Assembly (NCBI RefSeq): GCF_963676275.1
Contig: NZ_OY781091.1
Span: forward strand, 1 to 64,000
DNA from: an uncultured Cohaesibacter sp.
GTDB lineage: Bacteria; Pseudomonadota; Alphaproteobacteria; Rhizobiales; Cohaesibacteraceae
DNA: 64,000 nt
Reading direction: 5' to 3'
Below are positions 8,031 through 16,987 of this stretch, piece by piece. The notes below the pieces were generated by a model. That model had not been told where the DNA came from. It saw nothing but the letters and a program-made list of their open reading frames with translations, and did not search any database. The translations under genes were made by a program, and so were the position numbers. How positions within the stretch are numbered: position 1 is the first letter of the stretch; each line of letters opens with the position of its first letter.

Positions 8031-10447
8031 AATTCACACTCTCCTGGCTGAAGGATTATCTCGAGACCGATGCGTCGCTGGAAGAAATTCTCGAAAAGCT
8101 CACCATCATCGGCCTTGAGGTCGAGGAAGTCATCGACAAGGCGGCTGAGCTGAAGGATTTCACCGTCGCCCATGTCGAGGAAGCGGTGCAGCATCCGGAC
8201 GCAGACCGCCTGCGTGTCTGCAAGGTCAATACCGGCAAGGAAGTGCTGCAGATCGTCTGCGGCGCACCCAATGCCCGCGCCGGTATCAAGGTCGTTCTGG
8301 CCCAGAATGGGTCTGTCATTCCGGCCAACGGCATGAAGCTGAAGCCGACGGTGATCCGTGGTGTCGAATCCAACGGCATGATGTGTTCCGAGCGCGAAAT
8401 GGGCATTTCCGATGAGCATAACGGCATCATCGAACTGCCGGAAGACGCCCCGATCGGCGAGCCATTTGCACCTATTCTCGGCCTTGATGATCCGGTGATC
8501 GATATCGCCATCACGCCCAACCGCGGCGACGCGCTGGGCGTTTATGGGGTCGCCCGCGATCTGGCCGGTGCCGGCGTTGGCACGCTCAAGGAGCATCATC
8601 CGGCAGCAATCGCTGGCGGCTTTGACAGCCCGCTCAATGTGACCCTGAAAGAAGAGGGCGAAGATCCGATCTGCCCGATCTTTACCGGGGTCTATATCAA
8701 GGGCGTTGCGAATGGCCCGAGCCCGGACTGGCTGCAGGCCCGCCTGCGCGCCATCGGCCTCAGACCGATCAACGCGCTGGTGGACATAACCAACTATATT
8801 TCCTACGACCGTGGCCGCCCGCTGCATGTCTATGATGCCGACAAGGTCAAGGGCGACATCCATGTGCGCCTTGGCAAGCCGGGCGAAAAGATGGTTGCGC
8901 TCGATGGCAAGGAATATGAGATCAAGGACGGCACGGATGTCTGCGTCATCGCCGATGACAGCGGTCCGATTGGCTTTGGTGGTGTCATGGGTGGCGAAAG
9001 CACCGGCTCCCAGCCTGAAACAACCAACGTTTTTGTCGAATGCGCCTGGTTCGATCCGATCAAGACCGCCCGCGCTGGCCGTGCTCTGGGTATTCAGTCC
9101 GACGCCCGCTATCGTTTCGAGCGCACCGTTGATCCCTCCTTCGTCATTCCCGGCGGCTATCTGGCAGCCCAGATGGTGATGGATCTGTGCGGTGGCGAAC
9201 CTTCCAAGATGGTTATCGCCGGTGAAGCGCCGATTGAAGACAAGATCATCGACTTCCCGCTCTCCGAAGTGAAGCGTCTGGCAGGTCTCGATGTGCCTGA
9301 ACTGGAAATCAAGACCGTGCTTAAGCGTCTCGGCTTCTGGGTGTCCGGTGTTGGTGATCATGTCAAGGTTGCTGTACCGACCTTCCGTCCCGACATCCAT
9401 GGCAAGGCTGATATCGTTGAAGAAGTGGCCCGTATCGTCGGTGTGGACCGCGTTCCTGCCGCCGCTCTGCCGCGCCTCAATGCGGTAACCCAGCCTCCGC
9501 TCACCGAGCGCCAGAAGCGTATTCGCAATGCCCGTCGCCATCTGGCGGCCCGTGGCATGGTCGAAGCCGTGACATGGTCTTTCGTTGACAAGAAGCTGGC
9601 CGAACTGTTCGGCGGCGGCAAACCGGAACTGGCTCTGACCAACCCGATTTCTGCCGATCTTTCCGACATGCGGCCAAGTCTTCTGCCCGGTCTGCTGCTG
9701 GCTGCCCAGCGCAATGTCGACCGCGGTTTCGATGATCTGGCCCTGTTCGAGGTTGGCCAGATCTTCCTTGGTGACAAGCCCGAGGACCAGTTCACCCACG
9801 CCACCGGCATTCGCCGTGGGGCCGTGCAGATCATCGGCAATGGTCGTGATTGGCGCGATCCGGCCAAGACGGCCGACGTCTTTGACGTGCGGGCCGATGC
9901 TCTGGCCGTGCTCGAAGCCATGGGGCTCAACAGTGCCAACCTGCAAATCGTTGCTGGCGGTCCGGACTGGTATCACCCCGGCCGTTCGGGCAAGATCCAG
10001 CTCGGCCCGAAAGTGGTGCTGGGCACCTTTGGTGAACTGCATCCCAAGATCCTTGACGAACTCAAGGTCGACGGTCCGGTCTGCGCCTTCGAAATCACCA
10101 TCGAAGCCGCTCCAGAGCCGAAGAAGAAGGCAGCCAAGTCCCGTGCGGCGCTGCAGCTTTCCGATCTTCAGCCGCTAAGCCGTGACTTTGCCTTTGTCGT
10201 GGCTCAAGACGTGACGGCAGCAGCTATTCTCAAGGCTGCGGCCAGCGCCGACAAGAAGCTGATCACCAATGTCAGCCTGTTCGACGTCTATGAAGGCGAA
10301 CATATGGAGCCGGGCAAGAAGTCCGTTGCTTTCGAAGTGACCCTTCAGCCCAAGGACAAGACCATGACGGACGAGGATCTCGAAGCGATCTCCAAAAAGA
10401 TCGTGGCAGCCGTTGCCAAGGCAACCGGCGGCGAGCTGCGCGGCTGA
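8027..10447 (+). CDS. pheT: Phenylalanine-tRNA ligase beta subunit
   Basis: A beta subunit of 806 residues, normal for the family. In order it has an N-terminal catalytic-like segment ([13 protein letters not shown]), an EMAP-type tRNA-binding OB fold (residues about 40-150), the B3/B4 editing domain, B5, and a C-terminal ferredoxin-fold anticodon-binding domain. A short Lys/Ala-rich insert ([10 protein letters not shown]) precedes that last domain. It edits Tyr-tRNA(Phe) and positions tRNA for the alpha subunit. Its start overlaps the pheS stop. Confidence 0.96.
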   Translation: MKFTLSWLKDYLETDASLEEILEKLTIIGLEVEEVIDKAAELKDFTVAHVEEAVQHPDADRLRVCKVNTGKEVLQIVCGAPNARAGIKVVLAQNGSVIPANGMKLKPTVIRGVESNGMMCSEREMGISDEHNGIIELPEDAPIGEPFAPILGLDDPVIDIAITPNRGDALGVYGVARDLAGAGVGTLKEHHPAAIAGGFDSPLNVTLKEEGEDPICPIFTGVYIKGVANGPSPDWLQARLRAIGLRPINALVDITNYISYDRGRPLHVYDADKVKGDIHVRLGKPGEKMVALDGKEYEIKDGTDVCVIADDSGPIGFGGVMGGESTGSQPETTNVFVECAWFDPIKTARAGRALGIQSDARYRFERTVDPSFVIPGGYLAAQMVMDLCGGEPSKMVIAGEAPIEDKIIDFPLSEVKRLAGLDVPELEIKTVLKRLGFWVSGVGDHVKVAVPTFRPDIHGKADIVEEVARIVGVDRVPAAALPRLNAVTQPPLTERQKRIRNARRHLAARGMVEAVTWSFVDKKLAELFGGGKPELALTNPISADLSDMRPSLLPGLLLAAQRNVDRGFDDLALFEVGQIFLGDKPEDQFTHATGIRRGAVQIIGNGRDWRDPAKTADVFDVRADALAVLEAMGLNSANLQIVAGGPDWYHPGRSGKIQLGPKVVLGTFGELHPKILDELKVDGPVCAFEITIEAAPEPKKKAAKSRAALQLSDLQPLSRDFAFVVAQDVTAAAILKAAASADKKLITNVSLFDVYEGEHMEPGKKSVAFEVTLQPKDKTMTDEDLEAISKKIVAAVAKATGGELRG

Positions 10448-10465
10448 TCTGATGTAAGAAACCAT

Positions 10466-10500
10466 AATCCCGCGACCATTCTGGCCGCGGGATTTGTTTT
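10466..10500 (+). terminator. Intrinsic terminator of pheST
   Basis: AATCCCGCG ... CGCGGGATT stem with an inner GGCC/GGCC-like part, followed by TTGTTTTT. It lies 20 bases after the pheT stop. Confidence 0.8.
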
Positions 10501-10526
10501 TCTGGCTTCCATGGGGGGAGAAAGCC

Positions 10527-10919
10527 ATGCATGACATTGTCGATTCCTACGCCATGGGCGATACGCCCGAGTTGGCCGATGAACTGCTGGCTCTGGTCCT
10601 TGCGGGCAAGAAGACGGCGGCCTGCGATTCCCTGCAATTGATGCAGCAGGACGATATCCCCATGCCTGTCACAGGCGACAAATATATGCTGCTGGATGGT
10701 CGCCAAAGGCCCGCAGCGGTGATCGAGATCACCGATGTCTTTCTTTGCCGCTTTGACGAAGTCGACGAGGATTTTGCGCGCGCCGAAGGGGAGGGAGATC
10801 TCTCCTATGCTTACTGGCGGCAGGGTCATCAGGATTATTTTACCCGCAATGGCGGCTATTCACCCGACATGACGCTGGTCTGCGAGCGCTTTCGCCTGCT
10901 TGAAATCCTTGATCGATAA
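10527..10919 (+). CDS. ASCH domain-containing protein
   Basis: A 130-residue protein built almost entirely of one ASCH (PUA-like) domain. The characteristic AGKKTAA turn follows the first helix, and the conserved strand pattern VIEITDVFLCRFDEV and FTRNGGYSPDMTLVCERF is seen. ASCH domains are proposed to bind RNA, and E. coli YqfB of this group is an amidohydrolase on N4-acetylcytidine; which applies here is unknown. The start at 10527 is set by a GGGGGGAG site six bases upstream. Confidence 0.8.
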   Translation: MHDIVDSYAMGDTPELADELLALVLAGKKTAACDSLQLMQQDDIPMPVTGDKYMLLDGRQRPAAVIEITDVFLCRFDEVDEDFARAEGEGDLSYAYWRQGHQDYFTRNGGYSPDMTLVCERFRLLEILDR

Positions 10920-11028
10920 TCGCGCTGCCTTATCTTGTCTATATTGTTCATATCCTCCCCTGCTCTTTGCCAAATGCTTGAGAATCGCTGACTCTGGCCT
11001 CTCCGGGAAAATGAAAACAGGTCAGATC

Positions 11029-11691
11029 ATGGATAGTCCCTTTGTGGTGCGCAAAGACGAGAAGGAAGAGACATTGGACGAGGGTGCAAGGCGTGACCTG
11101 CTGATCCAACTGGTCCGGCAAGATGATCAGCTGATGGAGCTGCTTGCAGGGCTTCGCGCGCTTGATCTGCCCGATTGGCGGCTGGTATCCGGCGCCATCT
11201 ATCAGACCGTCTGGAACCGGCTGACCGGACGCCCGCAGGGCCATGGCATCAAGGATTATGATATCGCCTATTTCGAGCCTGAAGACCGTTCATGGGAGGC
11301 AGAAGACAGGGTCATCCGCATGGTCGATGACGCCTTGCCCCTATGGCAGGGGCGCATGGAAGTGCGCAATCAGGCGCGGGTGCATCTGTGGTATGAAAAG
11401 AAGTTCGGCGGCCCCTATCCGGAACTTAAATGCACCGACCAGAGCCTTGAGAATTATATGTGTACCACACATGCGGTGGCTGTGCGTCTGGAAGCCGACG
11501 ACAGCCTGTCCGTTGCGGCTCCCTTTGGCCTTGAGGATATCTTCTCGCTCACCATCCGCCCCTGCCATGCATTGGAGAGCAACCGCACCCATTATGCGGA
11601 AAAGGCGAGACGCATGTCCCGCCTTTGGCCAGAATTGAAAATCCTTGATTGGGAAACCGGAGAGCCGGTGCGGCCCGAGCAGCTTTGCTGA
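11029..11691 (+). CDS. Nucleotidyltransferase-like protein (NTP_transf_6 type)
   Basis: A protein of about 220 residues of the uncharacterised nucleotidyltransferase-like family (formerly DUF925). Recognisable are LVSGAIYQTVWNRLTG, then the acidic pair IKDYDIAYFEP that would coordinate metal, then VRNQARVHLWYEKKFGGPYP and TTHAVAVRLE. The biochemical role of the family is not established. The start is uncertain: ATG at 11029 gives a family-like N-terminus, and ATG at 11011 is also in frame. It follows the ASCH gene by about 110 bases and may share its transcript. Confidence 0.75.
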   Translation: MDSPFVVRKDEKEETLDEGARRDLLIQLVRQDDQLMELLAGLRALDLPDWRLVSGAIYQTVWNRLTGRPQGHGIKDYDIAYFEPEDRSWEAEDRVIRMVDDALPLWQGRMEVRNQARVHLWYEKKFGGPYPELKCTDQSLENYMCTTHAVAVRLEADDSLSVAAPFGLEDIFSLTIRPCHALESNRTHYAEKARRMSRLWPELKILDWETGEPVRPEQLC

Positions 11692-11739
11692 GCATCGCTT
11701 CGCGCAAGGGCAAATGTCGCCATCGGGCGCTTCATGCTG

Positions 11740-11979
11740 TCAATGAGCCTTGACGCTTTCCCAGACCTGCGTTTCGCAGGAAGCCTTTTGCGAACAGTTG
11801 CATTTGGCCGAACCGCAGGGCGAGGCTACCGCAGGCAGCGCCCGAATGCGGCCACGGGATTCAAGCATATGCAACATGCCCTCGACTGCTGCCGGAGCAA
11901 CGCCGAAATGAATGGCAATGTCGGAGGTGTTGGCCCTGCCCTTTTCGCGCAGATAGCGATTGACGTCTGACAAAATCAT
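11740..11979 (-). CDS. feoC: FeoC-like transcriptional regulator
   Basis: A 79-residue winged-helix protein of the FeoC family. An N-terminal helix-turn-helix (MILSDVNRYLREKG to HMLESRGRI) is followed by a cysteine cluster C-x4-C-x-C-x5-C at residues 55-68, which in FeoC relatives can bind an iron-sulphur cluster or protect FeoB from proteolysis. It overlaps the feoB stop by four bases and is the last gene of the feoABC operon. Confidence 0.85.
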   Translation of the reverse strand: MILSDVNRYLREKGRANTSDIAIHFGVAPAAVEGMLHMLESRGRIRALPAVASPCGSAKCNCSQKASCETQVWESVKAH

Positions 11980-14312
11980 AGCGAACTCCTGACCAGCTTG
12001 CCTGGGCCCTGTTGCGTATTGCGATTGATGAAATGCATCAGGGTGACAACGAAGGCCACGACGGCCACCGTGATGATCATCCAGATGATCGAACTTTGCG
12101 GATGACGGGCTATGGTACCGGCCTGATAGGCAAAGACGCTGGTGCAATATCCCAGCATGGTGGTCCAGCCGATACCGAACAGGGTCCATTTGCGCCCGAT
12201 CTCGCGGAACAGCGCGCCAACGGCCGCCACGCATGGCACATAGAGCAGGATCAGCAGCAGATAGGCAAAGGCACCGACCTTGCCATCAAAGCGGCTCAGC
12301 ATGGCCGAGAAGGTGCTGTTGTCGACCTCCAGCTCTGCTGCCGCAACATCATAGTTGGAGACATCGCCAATGCTGATGCCGAGCGGGTCGGCAAAGGCAC
12401 CGGCCAGATCCATCAGGTTGGCAGGGACGGTTGCGAACGCCTCCGAAATGCCGCCGAAGAAATCAAAGCCTTCCTCTTCCGCTGCGGCAAGATCTTCGTC
12501 CGTTGCGTCAATCTGGCTATAGAGCGAATTGAGGGTTCCTACCACCGCTTCCTTGGCGAAAATACCGGTAAACAGCCCCACTGTGGCAGGCCAGTTGGCC
12601 TCCGTGATGCCGAGCGGCTCGACAATCGGGGTCAGGCTCTTGCCGATATTAGCAAGCACCGAATGCTCGCTGTCATCATGCCCGAAGCTGCCATCCGTTC
12701 CCATCGAATTGAGAATGCTGAGCACGAAGACCACCGAGACAATCACCTTGCCCGCGCCGGTGATGAACTGCTTTACCCGGTCCCATGTGCGGATCAGCGC
12801 CGAGGAAAGATTGGGCAATTGATAGGGCGGAAGCTCCATCAGGAAGGGCAGAGCCTTGCCACCAAACACCGCCTTCTTGAGCACCAGACCGGTAAAGACG
12901 GCAAAGAGAATGCCGATGATATAGAGCAGAAACACCAGATTTTGCCCGCCAACGGGGAAGAAGGCCGCAGCAAAAAGCGCATAAACAGGCAATCGGGCGC
13001 CGCAGGACATGAAGGGCGACATCAGCGCGGTTACGATGCGGTCACGCGGATTGTCCAGCGTGCGCGAGGCCATGATGGCCGGTACGCTGCAGCCGAACCC
13101 GAGCAGCATCGGCACAAAGCTCTTGCCGGGCAAACCGATCGCGATCATCGCACGGTCGACCACGAATGCGGCGCGCGCCATATAGCCGCTATCTTCCAGA
13201 AAGGTGAGAAACAGAAACAGGAAGGCAACCACCGGTATGAAGGTTGCCACGGTCTGGATGCCAACCCCGATGCCATTGGGCAATATGGCGATCAGCCAGT
13301 CCGGCAGCCCGGCGCTTGCCATCCAGTGCGCCGGACCATCGACGATCACGGTCCCGGCCAGAATATCGAAAAAGTCGATAAAGGCGCTGGCCAGATTGAT
13401 GGTCAGAAGGAACATCACATACATGATCAGGAGGAAGATCGGAATACCCAGAACCCGGCTGAGCGCAATGGCGTCAATGCGCTCGGTCCATGTCAGGGGA
13501 ACCTGTCTGATATGGCGGATGGCGCTTCTGGCCAGTTCATTGGCAAATCCGTAGCGACCATCGGCAATCAGCAGATCGGCATCTTCATCATCCTGCTCGG
13601 CAAGCTGGGACAATTCGCGATCCAGCAATGCTCTCGCCCTGTCGTCCAGAAAGGAGAGGGCCTTGCCATCCCCGCCAATGGATTTCACGGCCAGCCAGCG
13701 ACTGTCGACATGATTGGCCGCAGCAATGTCAGCATAAGCATGGTTCAGGCGCTCAAGAACGCCTTCCAGCTCCGGCGAATAGTCGATGCTTGCATCGCTG
13801 ATCACCTGCTCTTTTGCTGCCACCTCAATGAGGTCCTTGAAAGGAATCTGGCTGTCACGGCCTCTACGCTCGACTGCGATGACGGGAACATGCAGTCTTT
13901 CCGAAAGGACCTTGGCGTCAATCTCGATGCCATCCTTGCGCGCGACGCTCAGTTTGGTCAGCGCGATGATCATCGGTACCCGCATGTCGATCAATTGCGA
14001 GGTCAGAAAAAGATTGCGTTCCAGATTGGCTGCGTCCACCACATTGACGATCAGATCGGCCTCGCCTTCAAGGATATAATCCCGGGCGATGACCTCATCC
14101 AGTCCGCTGGTGTAGCTGGTATCAAGTGAATAGGTGCCGGGGAGATCGACAATAACGACCTCATTGCCATTATGGCTATAATGGCCTTCCTTGCGATCAA
14201 TAGTGACGCCGGGCCAATTGCCCACCTTTTGGCGTGCGCCGGTCAAGGCATTGAAAAGCGTGGTCTTACCGCAATTGGGATTCCCCGCAAAAGCTATGCG
14301 AATGTTGGACAT
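11976..14312 (-). CDS. feoB: Ferrous iron transporter FeoB
   Basis: A 778-residue inner-membrane Fe2+ transporter. It has an N-terminal G domain, a helical GDI-like linker, and a membrane domain with two Gate segments (for example GFGCSVPAIMASRTL and ACGARLPVYA-type motifs). G1 is GNPNCGKT (10-17) and G3 is DLPG (56-59). The expected G4 motif NxxD is replaced by TKLS at 119-122, so the two guanine-recognising side chains are missing; this may alter nucleotide specificity. The start at 14312 gives the normal MSNIRIAFAGNPN. It lies downstream of feoA and is coupled to feoC. Confidence 0.95.
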   Translation of the reverse strand: MSNIRIAFAGNPNCGKTTLFNALTGARQKVGNWPGVTIDRKEGHYSHNGNEVVIVDLPGTYSLDTSYTSGLDEVIARDYILEGEADLIVNVVDAANLERNLFLTSQLIDMRVPMIIALTKLSVARKDGIEIDAKVLSERLHVPVIAVERRGRDSQIPFKDLIEVAAKEQVISDASIDYSPELEGVLERLNHAYADIAAANHVDSRWLAVKSIGGDGKALSFLDDRARALLDRELSQLAEQDDEDADLLIADGRYGFANELARSAIRHIRQVPLTWTERIDAIALSRVLGIPIFLLIMYVMFLLTINLASAFIDFFDILAGTVIVDGPAHWMASAGLPDWLIAILPNGIGVGIQTVATFIPVVAFLFLFLTFLEDSGYMARAAFVVDRAMIAIGLPGKSFVPMLLGFGCSVPAIMASRTLDNPRDRIVTALMSPFMSCGARLPVYALFAAAFFPVGGQNLVFLLYIIGILFAVFTGLVLKKAVFGGKALPFLMELPPYQLPNLSSALIRTWDRVKQFITGAGKVIVSVVFVLSILNSMGTDGSFGHDDSEHSVLANIGKSLTPIVEPLGITEANWPATVGLFTGIFAKEAVVGTLNSLYSQIDATDEDLAAAEEEGFDFFGGISEAFATVPANLMDLAGAFADPLGISIGDVSNYDVAAAELEVDNSTFSAMLSRFDGKVGAFAYLLLILLYVPCVAAVGALFREIGRKWTLFGIGWTTMLGYCTSVFAYQAGTIARHPQSSIIWMIITVAVVAFVVTLMHFINRNTQQGPGKLVRSSL

Positions 14313-14316
14313 GACT

Positions 14317-14439
14317 GGTCTCAATATACAACGATATCGACCGCTGCCCCGGTCTGGGCAACGCTGGGAATATATCGGTCTGTTTGGTCTTGGATTGGTC
14401 TTTGACGGTCTTGGCTATTTGTCTAGCGGTCTTCGGTCT
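14317..14439. repeat. Cluster of short GGTCT-containing direct repeats
   Basis: Eight copies of GGTCT occur at 14317, 14351, 14377, 14386, 14397, 14407, 14428 and 14435. The middle ones are spaced 9-11 bases apart and are embedded in a looser unit TTGGTCTTGG. They fill the feoA-feoB spacer and run into the feoA 3' end. The function is unknown. Confidence 0.5.
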
Positions 14440-14662
14440 CGATTGTGACACCCATTGTGTCCGACTTGCGCAAGGACAGGGCACTGCCGCGCACCTTGAT
14501 TTCAATGGGATCTCCCAGTGGTGCGATGCGCATGACCGTGAATTCGGCACCGCGCGTCAGCCCCATGGCCATCAATTGCTGCTTGTAGGCCCGGTCGGAA
14601 ATATCCAGCTTGGCGATACGACCATGATCTCCAATCGTGAGATCATTAAGAGTAGCAATCAT
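14423..14662 (-). CDS. feoA: Ferrous iron transport protein A
   Basis: A 79-residue cytoplasmic SH3-like FeoA protein. Features are the family pattern KQQLMAMGLTRGAEFTVMRIAPLGDPIEIKVRGSALSLRKSD. FeoA is required for FeoB-mediated Fe2+ uptake, probably by contacting the G domain. It is the first gene of feoABC, with an FNR-type box and an iron-regulator-like palindrome upstream. The 110-base gap to feoB is unusually long and repeat-rich. Confidence 0.93.
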   Translation of the reverse strand: MIATLNDLTIGDHGRIAKLDISDRAYKQQLMAMGLTRGAEFTVMRIAPLGDPIEIKVRGSALSLRKSDTMGVTIETEDR

Positions 14663-14737
14663 CTACATACTCCATTTCTTCACTTGGATCGGACGCTCTG
14701 TCGACTTCCCCAACGGCAGATGTTCGAATATTTGAGA

Positions 14738-14754
14738 ATGACTTGCAAAGTCAT
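14738..14754 (-). promoter_or_regulatory. Palindrome resembling a Fur-family operator before feoA
   Basis: ATGACTTGCAAAGTCAT is a perfect 7-base inverted repeat around GCA, 76 bases upstream of the feoA start and overlapping where an FNR-dependent promoter would lie. Its ATGA...TCAT frame recalls Fur or Mur boxes. The assignment to a regulator is inference. Confidence 0.45.
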
Positions 14755-14778
14755 CCTGCTAATTGGCGTCAATGTCAA

Positions 14779-14792
14779 TTGATTTACATCAA
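14779..14792 (-). promoter_or_regulatory. Perfect FNR/FnrL/FixK box upstream of feoA
   Basis: TTGATTTACATCAA matches the consensus TTGAT-N4-ATCAA at every defined base. It is centred about 123 bases before the feoA start. FnrL-dependent feo expression is known in Rhodobacter, so activation of Fe2+ uptake under low oxygen is expected. Confidence 0.75.
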
Positions 14793-14915
14793 AAGCTGTA
14801 AAAAACTTGAAAAAAAGATGCCAATTATTGATGAATCGTTTGATAACGACTAAGGATTTAAGTGTATATGCTTATGAGTATTTGTATTTATTCTAAAGTA
14901 ACTTGAAAGCCCCGT

Positions 14916-15407
14916 TCATCCGTGAACAAGTTCTTCCAGATCCACGCCATGATATTGTTTGGTTTGGTCAAGAACAACATGGCTGGCGATCTGCATCTTG
15001 CCGCCCACCTGAACCAGCAGATCTTCGGTAACCGCATGGTAGCGCTGGATATCGGTGCAGACAAAGCGCACCAGATAATCGAATGAACCGCTCATTTTCA
15101 GGCATTCCACCACATCGGGCAATTCTGCGATCGCCTTCTCGAAGGTGGCAAAAATGGAATGATCGTGATCCCGGATCGTGATGGTTGCGATCACCGTGAC
15201 ATGGCGGCACAGCGCCTCCAGATTGATCAGGCCCAGATAGCCGCTGATCAGTCCGATATCTTCAAGCCGCTTGACCCGCTGAAGGCAAGGACTGGGCGAC
15301 AGTCCCACGATTTCCGAGAGAGCCTTGTTGGTGATACGGGCGTTTTTCTGAAGCTCATCCAGAATATGCAGATCAATTCGATCGAGCTTTGAGCTTTTGC
15401 GCGGCAC
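14916..15407 (-). CDS. Lrp/AsnC family transcriptional regulator
   Basis: A regulator of about 163 residues. The N-terminal helix-turn-helix is LDRIDLHILDELQKNARITNKALSEIVGLSPSPCLQRVKRLE; the C-terminal RAM domain (VTVIATITI to GSFDYLVRFV) binds amino acids and drives oligomerisation. A GTG at 15407 is chosen as start because AGGA lies nine bases upstream; an ATG at 15455 would add 16 residues and has no ribosome site. It is divergent from the TRAP binding-protein gene and may regulate it. Confidence 0.85.
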   Translation of the reverse strand: MPRKSSKLDRIDLHILDELQKNARITNKALSEIVGLSPSPCLQRVKRLEDIGLISGYLGLINLEALCRHVTVIATITIRDHDHSIFATFEKAIAELPDVVECLKMSGSFDYLVRFVCTDIQRYHAVTEDLLVQVGGKMQIASHVVLDQTKQYHGVDLEELVHG

Positions 15408-15713
15408 GCTTATAGATCCTTGTTTGTGACAGGAATACGAAACATTATTCCACAATTGGCTAACTAGTTACAGGAAATTGCGGGTTAATCAAACCAAGTC
15501 AGTGCGATAATGCGGCGCAGGTTATCAGGTAATCCACTCATTTGTGCGAGATATAAACCAAAATACCATATCAAAAATGCCTGCTCTGGGATTTGTATGA
15601 GGAAATAAAATGGTTGGGCATGACCAGATCTTGCGCTTGTATCGAGGCCGTGCAAGCATGCCTTGCAAAATAATAATATTTTCTCGTTCATTTCACAGTC
15701 GGAGGATTTTTTA
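15408..15713. promoter_or_regulatory. Divergent control region with TGCAAG-N5-CTTGCA dyad
   Basis: A 306-base spacer between the Lrp-type gene and the TRAP binding-protein gene. At 15651-15667 a perfect 6-base dyad TGCAAG-N5-CTTGCA is followed by an AT-only stretch, and then by the ribosome site GGAGG at 15701-15705. The dyad is a candidate operator; no promoter hexamers were assigned. Confidence 0.4.
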
Positions 15714-16826
15714 ATGAGAAAAGGTGGATCACTTGATCGCCGTTCGGTCTTGACCGGGCTGGCGGTTGGTGGCGCGGCGACGCTGGCCAGTCCAGCTGTT
15801 GTCAGAGCAAACGATTCGATCGTTTGGAAGATGCCCATGTCCTGGCCCAAGCAGTTGCCCGGTGTCGGGATCAATGGTGTCCGCTTTGCCGAGCGCGTCG
15901 GCAAGATGTCAGGCGGTCGCCTGACGATCAAGGTTTTCGGAGCTGGCGAGCTTGTGCCGCCGCTTGAAGTTTTCGACGCCGTGTCCAGTGGCGCTGCCGA
16001 AATGGGGCATGCAACCTCCTATTATTGGCAGGGCAAGGATCCATCCTTCCATTTCTATACCGGTGTACCCTTCGGCCTCACCCAGATCGAGCATGCTGCC
16101 TGGCTGCGGTTCGGCGGTGGGCAGGAGCTCTGGGAACGCGCCTATGAACCTTTCAATGTCATCCCCTTCTATGCTGGCGCTTCGGGCACACAGGCCGGTG
16201 GCTGGTTTGCCAAGGAGCTCAAGAGCCTCGACGATCTCAAGGGGCTGAAGATGCGCATCGCCGGTCTTGGCGGTGAAGTGCTGCGCCGCCTTGGCGCGTC
16301 GGTCATCATGCTGCCTGCAACCGAAATCTTCTCCGCCTTGCAGAATGGCACCATTGATGCGGCTGAATGGGTCGGACCATGGAACGATCTGGCCTTCGGC
16401 CTCTACAAGGTCGTGCCGAACTATTATATGCCTGCATTCCATGAACCGGGCGCTGGACTTGAGGTCATCGTCAACAAGGACAAATATGCCGAATTGCCCG
16501 AGGATCTTCAGGAAATCATCAAGGTCGCCGCGCAGGCTACCTCGCTGGAGACCATGGCTGATTATCAATATAACAATGCCATGTCGCTGAGGCCCCTACT
16601 GGCCAAGGAAGGCGTCAAGCTGCGCAAATTCCCCGATGAAATGATGATGGCCATGGCAAGGGAATCCGCCGTGGTGCTCAAGGAAATCGCCGAGACCTCG
16701 CCTCTGGCTGGCGAGATCTATGACAGCTTCATCAAATATCGCAATATCGCAAACGAATATATCATCGATGCCGAATGGGAAATCGTGCGCGTGCGCAACA
16801 TGGCAATCGAAAAGGGGCTGATCTAG
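15714..16826 (+). CDS. TRAP transporter substrate-binding protein (TakP/DctP type)
   Basis: A 370-residue periplasmic TRAP-family binding protein. The N-terminus LDRRSVLTGLAVGGAATLASPAVVRA looks like a Tat-type signal peptide with twin arginines. The mature protein shows the DctP pattern, including GLKMRIAGLGGEVLRRLG and the WVGPWNDLAFG segment typical of the TakP (2-oxo acid) subgroup. No TRAP membrane subunits (small Q or large M) lie next to it, so it must pair with subunits coded elsewhere or act alone. A terminator follows. Confidence 0.88.
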   Translation: MRKGGSLDRRSVLTGLAVGGAATLASPAVVRANDSIVWKMPMSWPKQLPGVGINGVRFAERVGKMSGGRLTIKVFGAGELVPPLEVFDAVSSGAAEMGHATSYYWQGKDPSFHFYTGVPFGLTQIEHAAWLRFGGGQELWERAYEPFNVIPFYAGASGTQAGGWFAKELKSLDDLKGLKMRIAGLGGEVLRRLGASVIMLPATEIFSALQNGTIDAAEWVGPWNDLAFGLYKVVPNYYMPAFHEPGAGLEVIVNKDKYAELPEDLQEIIKVAAQATSLETMADYQYNNAMSLRPLLAKEGVKLRKFPDEMMMAMARESAVVLKEIAETSPLAGEIYDSFIKYRNIANEYIIDAEWEIVRVRNMAIEKGLI

Positions 16827-16870
16827 TCTTTTCGTATCGATCCGGGGCTGGTTGGCCGCGGAAATTGTAT

Positions 16871-16897
16871 AAACCCGGTCCTTTGCGGCCGGGTTTT
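16871..16897 (+). terminator. Intrinsic terminator after TRAP binding-protein gene
   Basis: AAACCCGG / CCGGGTTT hairpin with a T run, 45 bases after the stop codon. Confidence 0.8.
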
Positions 16898-16987
16898 TGC
16901 ATTTTGACTGGATATTTTACCCAAGCCATGACATAGGCAACAAAAAGTCTCTTCTCTCATGGAAGAGCTAAGGGTATAAGCGCTGCC

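Noticed and set aside
7976-10042. 688-codon open frame on the minus strand opposite pheT
   Set aside because: It lies wholly over pheT and the end of pheS, has no recognisable motifs and is rich in His, Asp and Gly. This is typical of the antisense frame of a GC-rich coding gene.
12012-14129. 705-codon open frame on the plus strand opposite feoB
   Set aside because: feoB is certain from its motifs, and the antisense frame has no ribosome site and no family features.
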